A stretch of 64,000 nt of DNA from Bombyx mori (GCF_030269925.1 NC_085127.1:7757501-7821500), one strand, 5' to 3'; shown: positions 45,785 through 56,890, counted from the stretch's first letter. Numbers and translations: made by a program. The notes: generated by a model not told the origin, from the sequence alone.

Positions 45785-48004
45785 GGAACCGATCGAAGAG
45801 AGAGACTACTTTTGCACTTGCTTCCTCTTTAACTGGTTACATCTCTACCCTGATATGACTCTAATGGAGTTTGTTGATGAAAGCATGTTAAATACCGATT
45901 GCTGTACTGTTTTATTATCAAACTTGGCATTTCTATTTTTGATCTGATGACAATACAATGATGCAACGTTATCGATCTGTTGTCATTATAAACTTGAAGG
46001 ATTGATGAGAGAATTCATGCTAGAAAATCTAATTCCAAAGTGCTTTCACAAAATATTTCATTCTGTTTTTAAGCTATAATTATTTTTGTATTGTACAACA
46101 AACCCACTCGTCAATGTAAAGTAATTTTATCATTGTAATACAAACAACAAAAGTGAGAGGTCCATTTCAAAAAGATTAGTTTAATAAAATTTTGTACTCC
46201 ATAAACGTTGCTTTGTTTATTTCAACTCAATTAAAGGTGTATTCCCTTTCCTTAAGCCGATTTCCTCAATTATTTCAGATTATATTATTCACTAATTTAT
46301 TAATTGGAGAACATTCTTTGTTAATTCATCTCTCTCATAACGAAGTCTAAAATGTTTCATAATCAATGTACTTTTAGAATAATGATTTACACATTTGCGA
46401 AATTTGTTAGACTTTCAAGTAATTAATTATTTGTATTAACGATTTGAAAGTAAACAGCTAAACTATTTGAATTTGTTTAAAATTTCAAATAAACTAAGAA
46501 TACCTACTAATTATTATCACAGAGTCCAATTTCTGAAAAAAATATTTAAAAATAACTAATGATTTCTGAAACAAACAGAAAATTTTAACCGAATATTTAA
46601 TTGCTTCAAATATTGATTAGCCTTTCTTTAGTAACTTTGAAACTTTTTAGTAAATTTAAACTTTTTAATTAAAGTTTCAATAATTTGTTTTCGATGTGTA
46701 CCTACATCAAACATTTTTATTTAAAAATTTTAAAACAGAAACAAAATTAATTGCGTGTAAACCCACATCTATACGTCTATACATATCTACTAATATACAT
46801 CTATACATATCTATAATATGTTGGTAATTACTGTGTTGAATATGCGGCACGTGTCTCTCCTCAAAGAGGGTAATCAACGTAATTACTCTTCATAATAACG
46901 CGGAAAATCCAAATAAAATAGGTTTTGTTAACGAATCGCGTATAAATAAATAAATAACAATGACATTTATTCACACCGTTTCTTTGTTGGATATTATAAT
47001 GTAATTGAGAGAAAAAAAGGGTTTTAATTGCTTGTCATGTCACTAGTGTAATAGTGCTACTTTACTAAGTATTCTGTAGTATCATTAATGTAAACAAAGA
47101 AGTAGAATTTACTTATATTTAAATGCATACTTTTTTTTGTTACAAATTACATTAATATTTGGGTTGGGAACATTCGTCATTTTTTTATTTGTATAGATAA
47201 GTAGATAAGTTTATCCCCAAATCGATGGATTCCAGGTGCTTACCGGAGCTTAATATCATAAATTGACATGTCCTACCCGTTAAAACGAAAACTGTTTCAC
47301 AGCAAAAATGGTGACACTTTATCAATTTATTTCCAATAACGTTATTGCGAGGCGTCCTTCAAAGAAATAATTCAATGTAATGACATAGATATACATCTTA
47401 TAGCTGCAACGAAGACAAAACATAGCATAAGCCTAATTTGAAGAGGAAATTATCTCGCGTTAATTTATTTGAGACTTCAAAATAAACAGGAAATTGATTC
47501 TCACCTGAACTGACAATAGCGTCTGGAGTGAGCGCATCAAATATCTTAATTTTAAACTAAATAGATTTACGAGTAAAAGTACTTTATTCTAAGTTTCTCT
47601 CCTACTTCTTGATGGCTTTTCCTGCTATACTTAGAAAGAAGTTCACGATTATATGGTATAATGTGTTTTGGCTTGCAGTCAGCTGCTTATCTGTCATCAA
47701 CCAACGTGTTATATGAAATGGGAGGTATTTACTAATGGGAATAATCAGGGAAAGTATTCCTTAGCTCTTAATCGTTAGTTAAACTCACTGCCGCCTTCCA
47801 GACTAACATGAGGCTAAGGTTTATCTCATTTAGGATGTATGACTACTGTCAAATTTCTTCTTAGTCGTTTGCAATCTTGGCAGAGTGATTGTAGTCATCA
47901 GTTCTGGTGGTGGTACGCTTCACAGGATGTCGTCATTCCTCGCGTACCACGGTCTTTCTGGTGCACTCGTTGACGGGGTCGTTTAGAGCTGCCTTTGTTT
48001 CAAA
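45785..48004. other. AT-rich spacer
   Basis: No gene recognised. A very degraded Bm1-like stretch may lie at about 47205-47320 (GCTTACCGGAGC, CCTACCCGTTAAAACGAAAA, CACAGCAAAAATGG). Imperfect ATCTATACAT repeats occur at 46768-46816. Confidence 0.4.
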
Positions 48005-48475
48005 TCAAATCAAATGAAAAAAAATTTATTCAACATAAATGAAAGTACATACTTGTTGAACGTCAAAAGAACTACCGCCAATTCACAAGAACCAGCCTCC
48101 GTCCTGAGAAGAATTGGCAAGAAACTCAGCGGGCATGTCTTTTTTTTTTATATTATATAAATTTTTTTTATTATAAGTTTTTTGTTAAATATTATTTTTT
48201 TAGTGAGTATTATAACATAACAATTATTACAATATTGAAATGCCCGGAGCGAGCAACTCATTCCCACTTTGTGCAATCTTCTAGATAATCATTGACTTTA
48301 TAGTAAGCTTTATTGCACAGATGTTCTTTAATAGTTTTCTTAAACCTATGTATATGTAGGTTCTGAACATCTTGTGGGATTTTGTTGTACAGGCGCACAG
48401 ACAAACACCCGAATGAATTTCGTATCTTATGTAACCTACTCATCGGCACAACAAGCTTGTGTTTGTTCCTAGTAT
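48005..48475 (-). pseudogene. LINE family C, ORF2 C-terminus and 3' UTR
   Basis: Minus-strand frame: NSFGCLSVRLYNKIPQDVQN, then LHIHRFKKTIKEHLCNKAYY and KVNDYLEDCTKW, the typical C-terminal block of a jockey/CR1-type ORF2 (RLYNKLP, FKKxLKxxLxxKAYYxxxDYL). The UTR has GCTGAGTTTCTTGCCAATTC and GGCTGGTTCTTGTGAATTGG and ends in a short TTTGATTTGATTTG repeat. The start of the block is the break point. Confidence 0.8.
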
Positions 48476-48984
48476 TTCTATTTTAGTCGATCCATCGTAA
48501 AGTCAAATGCGAAAGCGTAAATGCTTCGCGGCAGGATTTCATTTATTTGTCATTATTTATAGTCCAATTTAAATAGTTCATTTATTATTAGAATTTCTCA
48601 AAAAAAAATTGTACATTTCGGCAGGATTTGATCTCAACACAAAAAATGATGTTAGAATCTTTTGGGCCAACTTCGGCAAGAAACAGTTTTAAAGTTCAAT
48701 TTGGTGACAATTTATTCATTTGTTTTTAAACATTAAAAATAATTCGATTATTTATCGAGATTTACTTTGAGGCTTGGATGTTCATTTGACATAGGTTTGA
48801 CTTTGACAATAAAAGTATTCTAGGTACTAGATGAATAATAAAGTTTTAATAGTAGCATAAATGGCGTAAGTGGACCAATCTCGAGAACCGTAACAGCAAT
48901 GAACGACTAAAGTTTGTTTTTGGTCTAAATGTCAGCTTAAGCCGAAAACAATGATAGTTTTTGAAGGAAAATTCAGGAAATTAT
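48476..48984. other. AT-rich spacer
   Basis: No recognised content. Confidence 0.45.
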
Positions 48985-49085
48985 CGTTTTTTTTTTTAAA
49001 TTTAAATATGGTGACGATCACACAGACTGAAAACTGGTGCCCATGGATATCAGCAATACCAATGACAGAGTTGAAACGCTAAAAA
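48985..49085 (-). mobile_element. LINE family A, old 3' fragment
   Basis: Only the GGTGCCCATGGATATCAGCA and AATGACAGAGTTGAAACGCT blocks are still recognisable next to a T run. Highly diverged. Confidence 0.45.
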
Positions 49086-49426
49086 TATATTTCGCGAAAT
49101 TGTAACTTAAACCGCTGGTAGTTAGGACTCGCGTGTTCCCTTGAGCCTGTTGATCTTGTGCGTCACATGTGACGTAATATGTACTTTACAACGGCTTAGT
49201 CATACTACATAGCTAACAGCTACAAAGCTAATAGCTAAAAAGTTTGACTTCATACGGTATTTATAATGCCAATTTTATATCATTGACCAGTTCTGTGTTT
49301 GTCAAAAAATTGTCGTGCTCTAAACTCGCACGGGTTCCTCGACAGTATTACTGCTTGAATTCCGATTCCAGGTAAGACAACGAATATAATAATATGTACT
49401 GTAGTTATATAATTGAGACGTCGTAT

Positions 49427-49547
49427 CGGTAGGCAGCGGCTTGGCTCTGCCCCTGGCCTTGCTGAAGTCCATGGGCGACGGTAACCACTCACCATCAGGT
49501 GGGCCGTATGCTCGTCTGCCTACAAAGGCAATAAAAAAATAAAAAAA
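49427..49547 (+). mobile_element. LINE family A, 3' terminal fragment
   Basis: ATCGGTAGGCAGCGGCTTGG to CTACAAAGGCAATAAAAAAA, followed by more A. Very close to consensus. Confidence 0.85.
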
Positions 49548-50960
49548 AACTTCAACCTCATATCTAAAAGGGGGTGACGGCATTCACAATGTGATGATAC
49601 CTATTCGATCCGGCAATCACTCAACCAAATGAACTGTGATCTCTTTCACTCATTAATGCAGTCAATAAAAAAAGAACCCTTCCAGTCTTTCGTGGCCACG
49701 AAAAGAGAAATAAGGTTGCGTACTAAGTCTCACTGAGCCCTATTTCAATAATATCATATTTTATCTCTGAGGCATTTCAAAAAACTTATGTTACTTACAG
49801 ATCGGAACGCTTCATTTTTCCCAGTGAAGCCTCAGTCTTCTGTCGATTGACATTTTCCCGTATTGCTCAATATTTATTTGTTATAAATCGACATGGGCTA
49901 GTGATCGACGCAAGCCGATCCCTGTGTTATTGTTTGGTTTTGTTCGCTTTCATTTTAGATGAACGATTGCGCTGATTGGAAATGAAGCTATGCTCTCGGA
50001 AAGCGAATCGGATGTGGGCGAATTAATATCGTTAGTAATGTTGTTCGAATTTCCTAATTTATGTAGGATTGGTAAGAACGGAACGTATGAAAAGGGTGTG
50101 GAACGGAGTGTTAAGATGTGAGTGAGAGACAATGGAATTAACAACTCAACGGACAGAGAATTGGAAGATGGCGAGGACGGTTTAAAAATAAGCAAGACGT
50201 AATAGAAGTGTTAATTATTAATTATTATTATAATTGAAGATTTTTGAAGAGTGGAAGTTTTATTTTATGCGCTGCGATCCCTATTCTACATTTATGTATT
50301 TCTTATTAATGGTACCGCTTATAGGATTCGGGTTTCCGTCATAATATGGTTGAACTTCAGACTATCAGTATTTAAAAATGTTCGCGTACTCTAACTTCAT
50401 TAATCCATATCTCAGACGGTAGCCAATATCAATCATAAAAATAAATTCAAAAGTCGTCACGTTGAAAAATCAATTTAAAACTGATTCATCGTTGTCTTTC
50501 ACAAAGCAATTTACTAGCCAAGAAACTCATCTTATTCCGTAATTGTGAGTATCTCATAAGGGCGTCGGTCGGTACATTGGCACTGGTCGGCCTCAGTCAT
50601 CGGGGCAAAGATCTTTAACCTTAAGATGAAACGCCTTTTTTTGAAATAAAAGGGATAAAGCCAAATTATTGTTAAATCAAGAAAAAATTTAAATCTATCG
50701 AAAGGCAAAAATTTCTGTAAGCACGTACTTATTGGACATTGGAATTTTATATACTATTTCAATCTTTGAACTTCTTTTTTTTAGTTTCGGTGTTTTTGAA
50801 GCAACTAATTTCGCTTTGATGCTCCCAGTGAAAAGCATAGCACAGTTGTACTTGTTTTCAGAGTTAGCTTCGATACGCCCACTTCTGGAATTACTGTCTA
50901 AAGGTTACGGCTGAGGTCAGAAATTTCTTTGCGATAAGGTTATTCCTTGTTCCTTGTCCC
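49548..50960. other. AT-rich spacer
   Basis: No recognised family. A perfect 16-base palindrome TTTCGTGGCCACGAAA lies at 49688-49703. An 81-codon minus frame at 49950-50195 has no signature. Confidence 0.4.
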
Positions 50961-51052
50961 TACTCTAGTAGTAAACTCGTTCCTACTTTAGTAGTAAATT
51001 TATTCTTACTTTAGTTGTAATCTTGTTCCGATTCTAGTAGTAATTTTGTTAA
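50961..51052 (+). repeat. Minisatellite, four copies of a 23-base unit
   Basis: Units begin TACTCTAGTAGTAAAC, TACTTTAGTAGTAAAT, TACTTTAGTTGTAATC and GATTCTAGTAGTAATT. Each is 23 bases, differing at a few positions. Confidence 0.8.
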
Positions 51053-51263
51053 AAAAAACCAGCCACCACACAATAAATATTAAAAGGCTACATTGATTTG
51101 TAGAAGGAATAATTAACATACATATTGTTTAATTGAAGTTCATTTTAGTATTTAATAAGTTAATTTAACAATTTAATTAATGTTAGTACAATTATTATAA
51201 GTTTAATAAATTTAGTTAAATATTTATTATTAGTTATTAAATAGTTTATGTAGTAATTAAGCC

Positions 51264-51614
51264 AAACTTTGAAAAATATTATTGAATAAAAAGATTTTTT
51301 TATGTGGCTTGTCAATCATTTTATAAGTGTGAGCTGATAGGATATGTTACTAAGTATTGATTGGAGTTCTTAGTTATGACAACATAAATGGCGCAACCCT
51401 TTAGACTAGTTTGGCTCTGTTGTTTTATAATGACGGATATCTGTCGTATTAGATGGCAACCGATGCCTTACATCGCTAGGACAATGCCATTCAGTAGGCT
51501 GTAATTGGCATAATGCCAATAATACCAAATTTAAAAAATACACCTAACCACTATAGAAATTAGGTAGCAAAATAGGTGGGAATTGTGACAGCTGCTAACA
51601 ACAACAAAAAAACA
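51264..51614 (+). repeat. Unclassified ~340-bp interspersed repeat, copy 1
   Basis: From AAACTTTGAAAAATATTATTG through TGTGAGCTGATAGGATATGT, GATGGCAACCGATGCCTTAC and TTGGCATAATGCCAA to a GCTAACAACAACA tail. Matches copy 2 at 52386-52727 in inverted orientation along its whole length with scattered differences. It encodes nothing. The (AAC)n-type end suggests a retroposed element (SINE or LINE 3' end), but no A or B box is evident. Confidence 0.75.
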
Positions 51615-52014
51615 AAATTAACTTTAATTTAAATATCATTGTACACAGGTACAAATAAATAGCCTGAAAGGTACAACGTTCCAAGAAAACAGTTGAAAAA
51701 AAAAACCCGGTCAAGCAATGCAAAACTGAAGCCAAATTATTGCCAAGGAAATAAAACTTTAATAATATAAATGAGATTTTCCTTTTGTACTGGTCCAACC
51801 TTCTAAAAAGTTTAATTTATATAGACAGGTTACTTAGATTTTTCTTCGCGCAAAAAAGGGTTGTTCCATTTAGTTTTCACAGGAAAATAAAATCAATTTG
51901 AATAAATGAAAATAGAGTCCAGATATAACTAAATAATATAATGAGATTTCTTCATTCGCTCTATGTAATTTAGTTTATGTTGAAATAGCAACAAATAGTA
52001 TATTGCTATAACTT
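51615..52014. other. AT-rich spacer
   Basis: No recognised content. Confidence 0.45.
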
Positions 52015-52835
52015 GGTCAGACACGCATTGAGAAATAAGGCGATCTTACGATTGTGTGTTCAACAAAGCCCGCGGTTCCTCCCGCGTTCTTCACGACGTA
52101 AGTTCCCTTAGAAGAAAATATCCGAACGGTAATTTGATAAAGCGGCGCGCCACGATAACCCTCTTGTCGTGACTGCCGCTCATTATTTATCCCATAGATA
52201 ATACACATCCGACACAGGCGACAGGGCAGCGCAAAGCCGCCTTCGCCCAAAACATGTCTAGTGAGTGCATTTGGGCTCTTCAAGCTCCATTCTCATTGAA
52301 CTCGTTAATTATGACGAGAGGTCGACGTGCGAACTAGCCCATAGACACAACACACTGAGTTTCTCAGCGGATCTTTTCAGTGGGTTGTTGTTGTTTGCAG
52401 CTGTCACAGTTCTCACCTATTCTGCTACCTAATTTATTTAATGGTTGGGTTTATTTTTAATTTGGTATCATTGGCATTATGCCAATTATAGCTTTCTGGA
52501 TAGTATTGTCCTAGCGATGTAAGGCATCGGTTGCCATCTAATACGACAGTTATCAGTCATTATAAAAAAACAGAGTCGAAACTTGTCTAAAAGGTTGCGC
52601 CATTTATATTGTCATGACAAAGGGCTCCAATCAATGCTTAATAACATATCCTATCAGCTCACACTTATCAAATGATTAACAAACAAACATAAAAAAATCT
52701 TTCTATTCAATAATTGATTTCAAAGTTCGCGATTCGAATACGGCGGTAGATTCAGCGTAGCACTGCTCTTGCTAGTACCAGACTTAGAAATTTATCCCAG
52801 TTTGAACTCTGTGAGCTTATCTTGCGATCCGTGAG
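52015..52835 (+). mobile_element. LINE family B fragment interrupted by the ~340-bp repeat
   Basis: The left part includes GATAAAGCGGCGCGCCACGA (codons DKAARH of ORF2), GACAGGGCAGCGCAAAGCC, and UTR up to TCAGCGGATCTTTTCAGTGG. The UTR resumes at 52728 with CGCGATTCGAATACGGCGG and TGCTCTTGCTAG and fades out near GTGAGCTTATC. The order on both sides of the insertion is that of family B. Confidence 0.72.
52386..52727 (-). repeat. Unclassified ~340-bp interspersed repeat, copy 2
   Basis: Inverted relative to copy 1; sits between GCAGTGGGT-type and CGCGAT-type sequence of a family B LINE, which fixes both of its ends. Shared cores include GGCAACCGATGCCTTACATC and GGCATAATGCCAA. Its own strand reads 5' AACTTTGAAATCAATTATTG to AACAACAACA 3'. 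No clear target duplication beyond a possible GTT. Confidence 0.78.
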
Positions 52836-52981
52836 CTGCTGGATTTGCTTTCTAGACTGCCAGCTATTACGCAGGAAAATGTTAACGCGTTAGTAGCGTC
52901 TGAATTTTTTTTACCTGTATTCTGGGCTGTATACGCCGCATGTATTGGGGATGCCACGATTAACAACGTAGGCGACCCTTC

Positions 52982-53464
52982 AAGTACGCCCTACCACCAG
53001 TAATTACGCAGATTATAATTTTTGTGATTTGATTTTTTTATACGACGTTAATCCTTCGCCGTGGAATCATTCGAAAATTTGCGAAGTACTTATTTCATTA
53101 GAAAAAATTGTACAGGCCTGTGGGATTCGAACAGCAACACAGTCACATCGCTATATACCAGGGGTTCCCAAACTTATTTTGTCTAGTACCCACTTTGAAA
53201 ATAAATTATTTTTTAACTCCCCCATTTTATCACCTACTTAGAGACCACTATTTATAGCGAGAGCTCAGTCGGTATCTAAGAGTCCTCCTAGATAAAAATA
53301 CAAATCGCCTCTCAAGCTTCTGCACAGTGCCCCCAATTTTTTTCTGGGTCTTTTACCGCCCACCTTTAGGCCTACAGCGCCCATAAGGGGGCGTTATCGC
53401 CCACTTTGGGAAAGGTTGCTGTATACGAATGCACCGGGCGCTTTATCTTCTAAGCAACGACGAA
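52982..53464 (-). mobile_element. Bm1 SINE, head-side part, interrupted by a hAT-like MITE
   Basis: Central box to head: CCACCAGTAATTACGCAGAT, TTCATTAGAAAAAATTGTAC, GGGATTCGAACAG, then, after the insertion, CGAATGCACCGGGCGCTTTA and AAGCAACGACGA. The 3' body of Bm1 is missing. Old, with several changes. Confidence 0.8.
53159..53418. mobile_element. hAT-like MITE with 8-bp target duplication
   Basis: 260 bases. The left end CAGGGGTTCCCAAACTT and the right end (other strand) CAACCTTTCCCAAAGTGGG are imperfect terminal repeats of the C-A-x-x-G/C-TTCCCAAA kind seen in hAT elements. Flanks CTATATAC (53151-53158) and CTGTATAC (53419-53426) are an 8-bp target duplication with one change, the hAT length. 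Interior GGGGGCGTTATCGCCCACT has its own inverted parts. No transposase. Confidence 0.78.
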
Positions 53465-53565
53465 TTTATAAAAGTTACCAATGAATAGCGCCTTAAATAA
53501 TCTGTGACTTGCTAACTTACCCACGTTTTTCGCTTCATTTGAGTGTTCTGTTGACAATTGTTTAC

Positions 53566-53705
53566 TTTTTTTTATTGCTCGTGTAGGCAGACGAGCACAC
53601 GCAAACCTGACGGTGAGTGGTTACCGTCGCTAATGGACGTCAGTAATGCCAAGGGCAGAGCTAAGCCGCTGCCTACCATTAAATACTCTCCACAAACCTC
53701 GTTCT
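53566..53705 (-). mobile_element. LINE family A, 3' fragment
   Basis: Minus strand from CGAGGTTTGTGGAGAGTATT (codons RGLWRV) through the 3' box to CACGAGCAATAAAAAAA. Confidence 0.8.
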
Positions 53706-54404
53706 AAACGCGGGCTTTTGTTTTTCGCTTGGGAAATTGAGTTACTAAATACAGCATTATAATAGACATTTTGGTGACCTATTAAACCTTTATCAGGTGT
53801 ATTCACAGCTGACTGATCACTTACAGCGACTTTTTAAATAATTACGTTAAAATGATAATTATGTTTAAATGAAAATGAGAACAAAATCGTTTTTGATTTC
53901 TATTTCAATAGTTTTCAATAATAAAAGACCGTTTTAATATTAATTAGTTAATTTAGATAGAAAAAAAATTGTTACATTTATTTTTTATTTATTTCGATTC
54001 GTAGTAGGTGATATTTATCACGTTTTTTTTTAGTAATCATACTCCTTGACCCTCTTTCGATTACATCCAAAACTTCTTAATCGAAAACTTATTTAGAAGT
54101 GTCAAAATCAATCTTCGATGAAAATTTTCAACGAATACTTGTTGTAGTCCTCAGTGTGATAAAAGTTTAGATTAAACTTGTTCGCTGAAGTATTTCGATC
54201 CCTTGAGGCCAAGCCTTTTGAGCCTAAACAATGCTGACTCATTTTGCTTGTATGATGAAAAGTATGCGATCAAAAACAAAAATTAATATCGTTTTTAATT
54301 TTTAACGGTAAATATCGTAGGCGTACATGAATATTAATAATTGAATTAGTTGTTTACTCTTATTTTATGATTCCCTAGTTGATAAATATTATAATATAGT
54401 CGTA
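53706..54404. other. AT-rich spacer
   Basis: No recognised content. Confidence 0.5.
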
Positions 54405-54779
54405 CTAGCTGACCCGGCAAACGTTGTTTTGCCATATTTATGATTCCTAGGAAATTTCTAGTGTAGAAAAAAAAAACTAACTTATTGTTAGTATGTAAGA
54501 ATGTGGTAAAAGAGTGAAAGAGGAATGTAGCGCTATGAACGACGAGGGAATATAAAAATAACAAAACCTCATTTAACAATATAACAAAAAAAAAATGTCC
54601 AAAAACTAAAAAGCAAATGCTAGGGGTGGACAACCCTTATTACCTAGGGGTATAAAAAAGAGATAGTAGCCGATTCTCAGACCTATAAAACATGCATATA
54701 AAGTTTCATAAAAATCGGTCAAACCGTTTCAGAGGAGTATGGTAACTAACATTGTGACACGAGAATTTTATAAATAAGA
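54405..54779 (-). mobile_element. Helitron-type non-autonomous element
   Basis: Minus strand begins TCTTATTTATAAAATTCTCG after A, continues GTGTCACAATGTTAGTTACC and ends GGCAAAACAACGTTTGCC, GGGTCAGCTAG, then T. GGCAAA and TTTGCC form a clean 6-bp stem just inside the CTAG end, as Helitrons have. The interior is AT-rich and non-coding (a 95-codon minus frame lacks any signature). Confidence 0.75.
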
Positions 54780-54954
54780 TATAAATATGTCTAATTGTTT
54801 GTTATCTATTTGCTATTTATTAGCTATTGTTTGTTAAGATTAGATTTAACTTTGAACTCGGGCCTCGAGGTAGGTGGGCTTAGTATTTATCTACCTTGCG
54901 ATACCTAGAGGCTCCTATAGTACTTTAGAATCAAGACCGTGTGCTACTCAGTTC

Positions 54955-55326
54955 AGCTATGCCAAAAACAGTTTGTCTCATCATCGAAGTAACTCATCAT
55001 CTCAGCCTGTCCATTGTCCACTGCTGAACATAGGCCTCTCCAAGTGATCTCCAGTGCGGCCGGTCCGTTGCCACCTGCATCCAACGTGACCCAGCGGTTC
55101 TTACCAGGTCGTCGGTCCATCTCGTAGGTGGCCGTCCCACACTGCGCTTGCCAGTACGTGGTCTCCACTCGAGGATCTTTCCGCCCCATCGGCCGTCCGA
55201 TCTTCGCGCTATGTGGCCTGCCCACTGCCACTTCAGCGTGCTAATCCTACGGGCTATGTCAGTAACTTTGGTTCTTCTACGGATCTCCTCATTTCTGATT
55301 CGGTCCCGTAGAGAAATACCAAGCAC
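54955..55326 (-). pseudogene. RTE-type LINE, C-terminus with open frame
   Basis: A 109-codon minus-strand frame: MLGISLRDRIRNEEIRRRTK, VTDIARRISTLKWQWAGHIA, then RRSDGRWGGKILEWRPRTGK, RSVGRPPTRWTDDLVRTAGS, RWMQVATDRPHWRSLGEAYV. This is the well-conserved C-terminal domain of RTE-clade endonuclease/reverse transcriptases in Lepidoptera. It belongs to a different subfamily from the HDPQQ type. The UTR ends GATGATGAGTT-like, a GATGA repeat typical of RTE tails. The frame is intact over the part present, so the copy is fairly young, but RT and endonuclease are missing. Confidence 0.88.
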
Positions 55327-55838
55327 AGTAACTCACTCGAGCTAAAAAATTCTAGAGCTTTTTTTTAATTTCATCGTTGCTATGTGCATTTTCCCGGTAT
55401 TTTAACTATTATATTTACAGCTCAAGGTTAATACTTGATTAATTTGTCAAAATTTTACACGCATTATATAGCTTCGAACAACGACGATTTATGAAGTTTT
55501 CTTGATACATTCCAACAATGAGTGATTTTCTGAACTGATTGGACTTGTAATAAAAAAATACCATATTTTAGAATATTAAAAAAAAAAACGTCCAAAATTT
55601 ATAGAGGTATAATAATGACAGTTAATTCCGTGAGTAATTTTTTTATGGCAAAACATCAAATTGTCTTAATTCCTTTTAAGCTTCGATTGTAATGGCAGTC
55701 ATTATGATTACGACGTGAAATCTCCAACTATACATTCCGGGGAACAATTCAATTTACAACAATATAAAACTTGTTTTGCTTATAATCGAAAATGAATTCT
55801 TAAAAGTTAAGGTCAAAATTATTTACAACAACATTTGG
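55327..55838. other. AT-rich spacer
   Basis: No recognised content. Confidence 0.5.
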
Positions 55839-55850
55839 AAATCCCAGATT

Positions 55851-56168
55851 TGTTAAAATTTTTTTTTTTTTCAATTTTTTATTAACAAAAAGTCAAATCA
55901 AAATAACTTAACATAACTCAACCCACACAGTAGAACAGATCTTCCAACGCGCTTGAAGGAGGCACAGTCCCCAAGATACTGGCTACGTTGCCTCGTTGGA
56001 CAGCCAGACTCACTCTCTGTGCAAAGTACCAGCCAGCCTTAGCATCATGTGTAACCTCCTTCAAGCGTTTGGAGATTTCTGTTAAAAATTTTTTTGCTTC
56101 AGGGCCCCAAGGGCCCATCGTCTCAACCGCGAAAGGCAAAAAAGAATAAGAAGACGCTTTACTCAAAT
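55851..56168 (-). mobile_element. Short LINE insertion with 12-bp target duplication
   Basis: Flanked by AAATCCCAGATT (55839-55850 and 56169-56180). On its own strand it ends in AATAAAAAATTGAAAAAAA plus a longer A run. It carries only the C-terminus of an ORF and 3' UTR. Perfect target duplication and intact frame indicate recent insertion. Confidence 0.88.
55918..56166 (-). pseudogene. Retrotransposon ORF C-terminus (FAVETMGPWGP type)
   Basis: The frame reads SYSFLPFAVETMGPWGPEAK, then KFLTEISKRLKEVTHDAKAG, WYFAQRVSLAVQRGNVASIL, ending GTVPPSSALEDLFYCVG. A VETxGPWGP block followed by QRxSxAxQRGNAASxxG is found at the C-terminus of reverse-transcriptase ORFs from many animal LINEs. I recognise the block but not the clade. 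There is no native start: the first codons are set by the 5' truncation, and the inverted-repeat bases at the junction are translated here. Confidence 0.75.
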
Positions 56169-56196
56169 AAATCCCAGATTATATTTGAGTAAAGCG
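56155..56196. repeat. Perfect 14-bp inverted repeat spanning the LINE target duplication
   Basis: CGCTTTACTCAAAT (56155-56168) and ATTTGAGTAAAGCG (56183-56196) flank the 14 bases AAATCCCAGATTAT. The left arm is the last LINE-side sequence, the right arm lies in the flank. Confidence 0.9.
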
Positions 56197-56881
56197 TATA
56201 TGTCGGCGTTACGCCAGGGTTTTCACTCATAAGATCTATTACAATGAAAATATAATACAATTCCATAAAACGTTAACATTAATTACTTATAACAAAAAGC
56301 CACGTCTTAGTTTTTACACAATTAGCCATTTTGTGATGGTTATAGTAACTACAATTTATTTTATACAAGCAGATGTAATTACTGCGAAAGAATTCACAAA
56401 ATATGGCTTAATATTCACAATACATATTTGAGTGATTTTTACATGACTCTGACACTAATTAATTTATTTATTTTATTATTATTATTATTCCAGAATAGTA
56501 ATATAATAGATGGCGCCAATAACATGATTTGCATAACAATTGCAATATTTAATGAAATTATTAACGTTAATTATAATTTATTATGAATATTTATACTTTA
56601 TTAATATTTGATTATTTTAACAATCATTTGTGTTTGAAACTAATAATAAATAAATAATAACTGTTCATGACGATGGTGAAGAAGAAACCACGCATGACAG
56701 AATTTTGATCGTTTTATTTAACTACTTTTAAAATACATTATTTTACAAAATATGTTGACGCGTGTCACGCTGCTGGTCGACGAACATGAATCCCAGGCCG
56801 CGGGCGCATCCTCCTCCCGCTGCCTTACCCCGTCCCCTCTCTCGCCCTGAACGTCGTGAACAATAACATAGAATAAGCTAA
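56197..56881. other. AT-rich spacer with a GC-rich patch
   Basis: Mostly AT-rich, with an ATT run at 56474-56489. Around 56755-56850 it turns GC-rich (GACGCGTGTCACGCTGCTGG, CCCAGGCCGCGGGCGCATCC), of unknown origin, possibly the end of another retroposed sequence. Confidence 0.4.
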
Positions 56882-56890
56882 ACTATACAT

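Noticed and set aside
51264..52727. One foldback transposon with ~340-bp inverted ends
   Set aside because: The right arm is inserted precisely within a family B LINE whose sequence resumes after it, so the arm is an independent unit.
54346..54633. 95-codon minus-strand frame
   Set aside because: It crosses the end of a Helitron-type element and is low-complexity F/L/V from AT-rich DNA.
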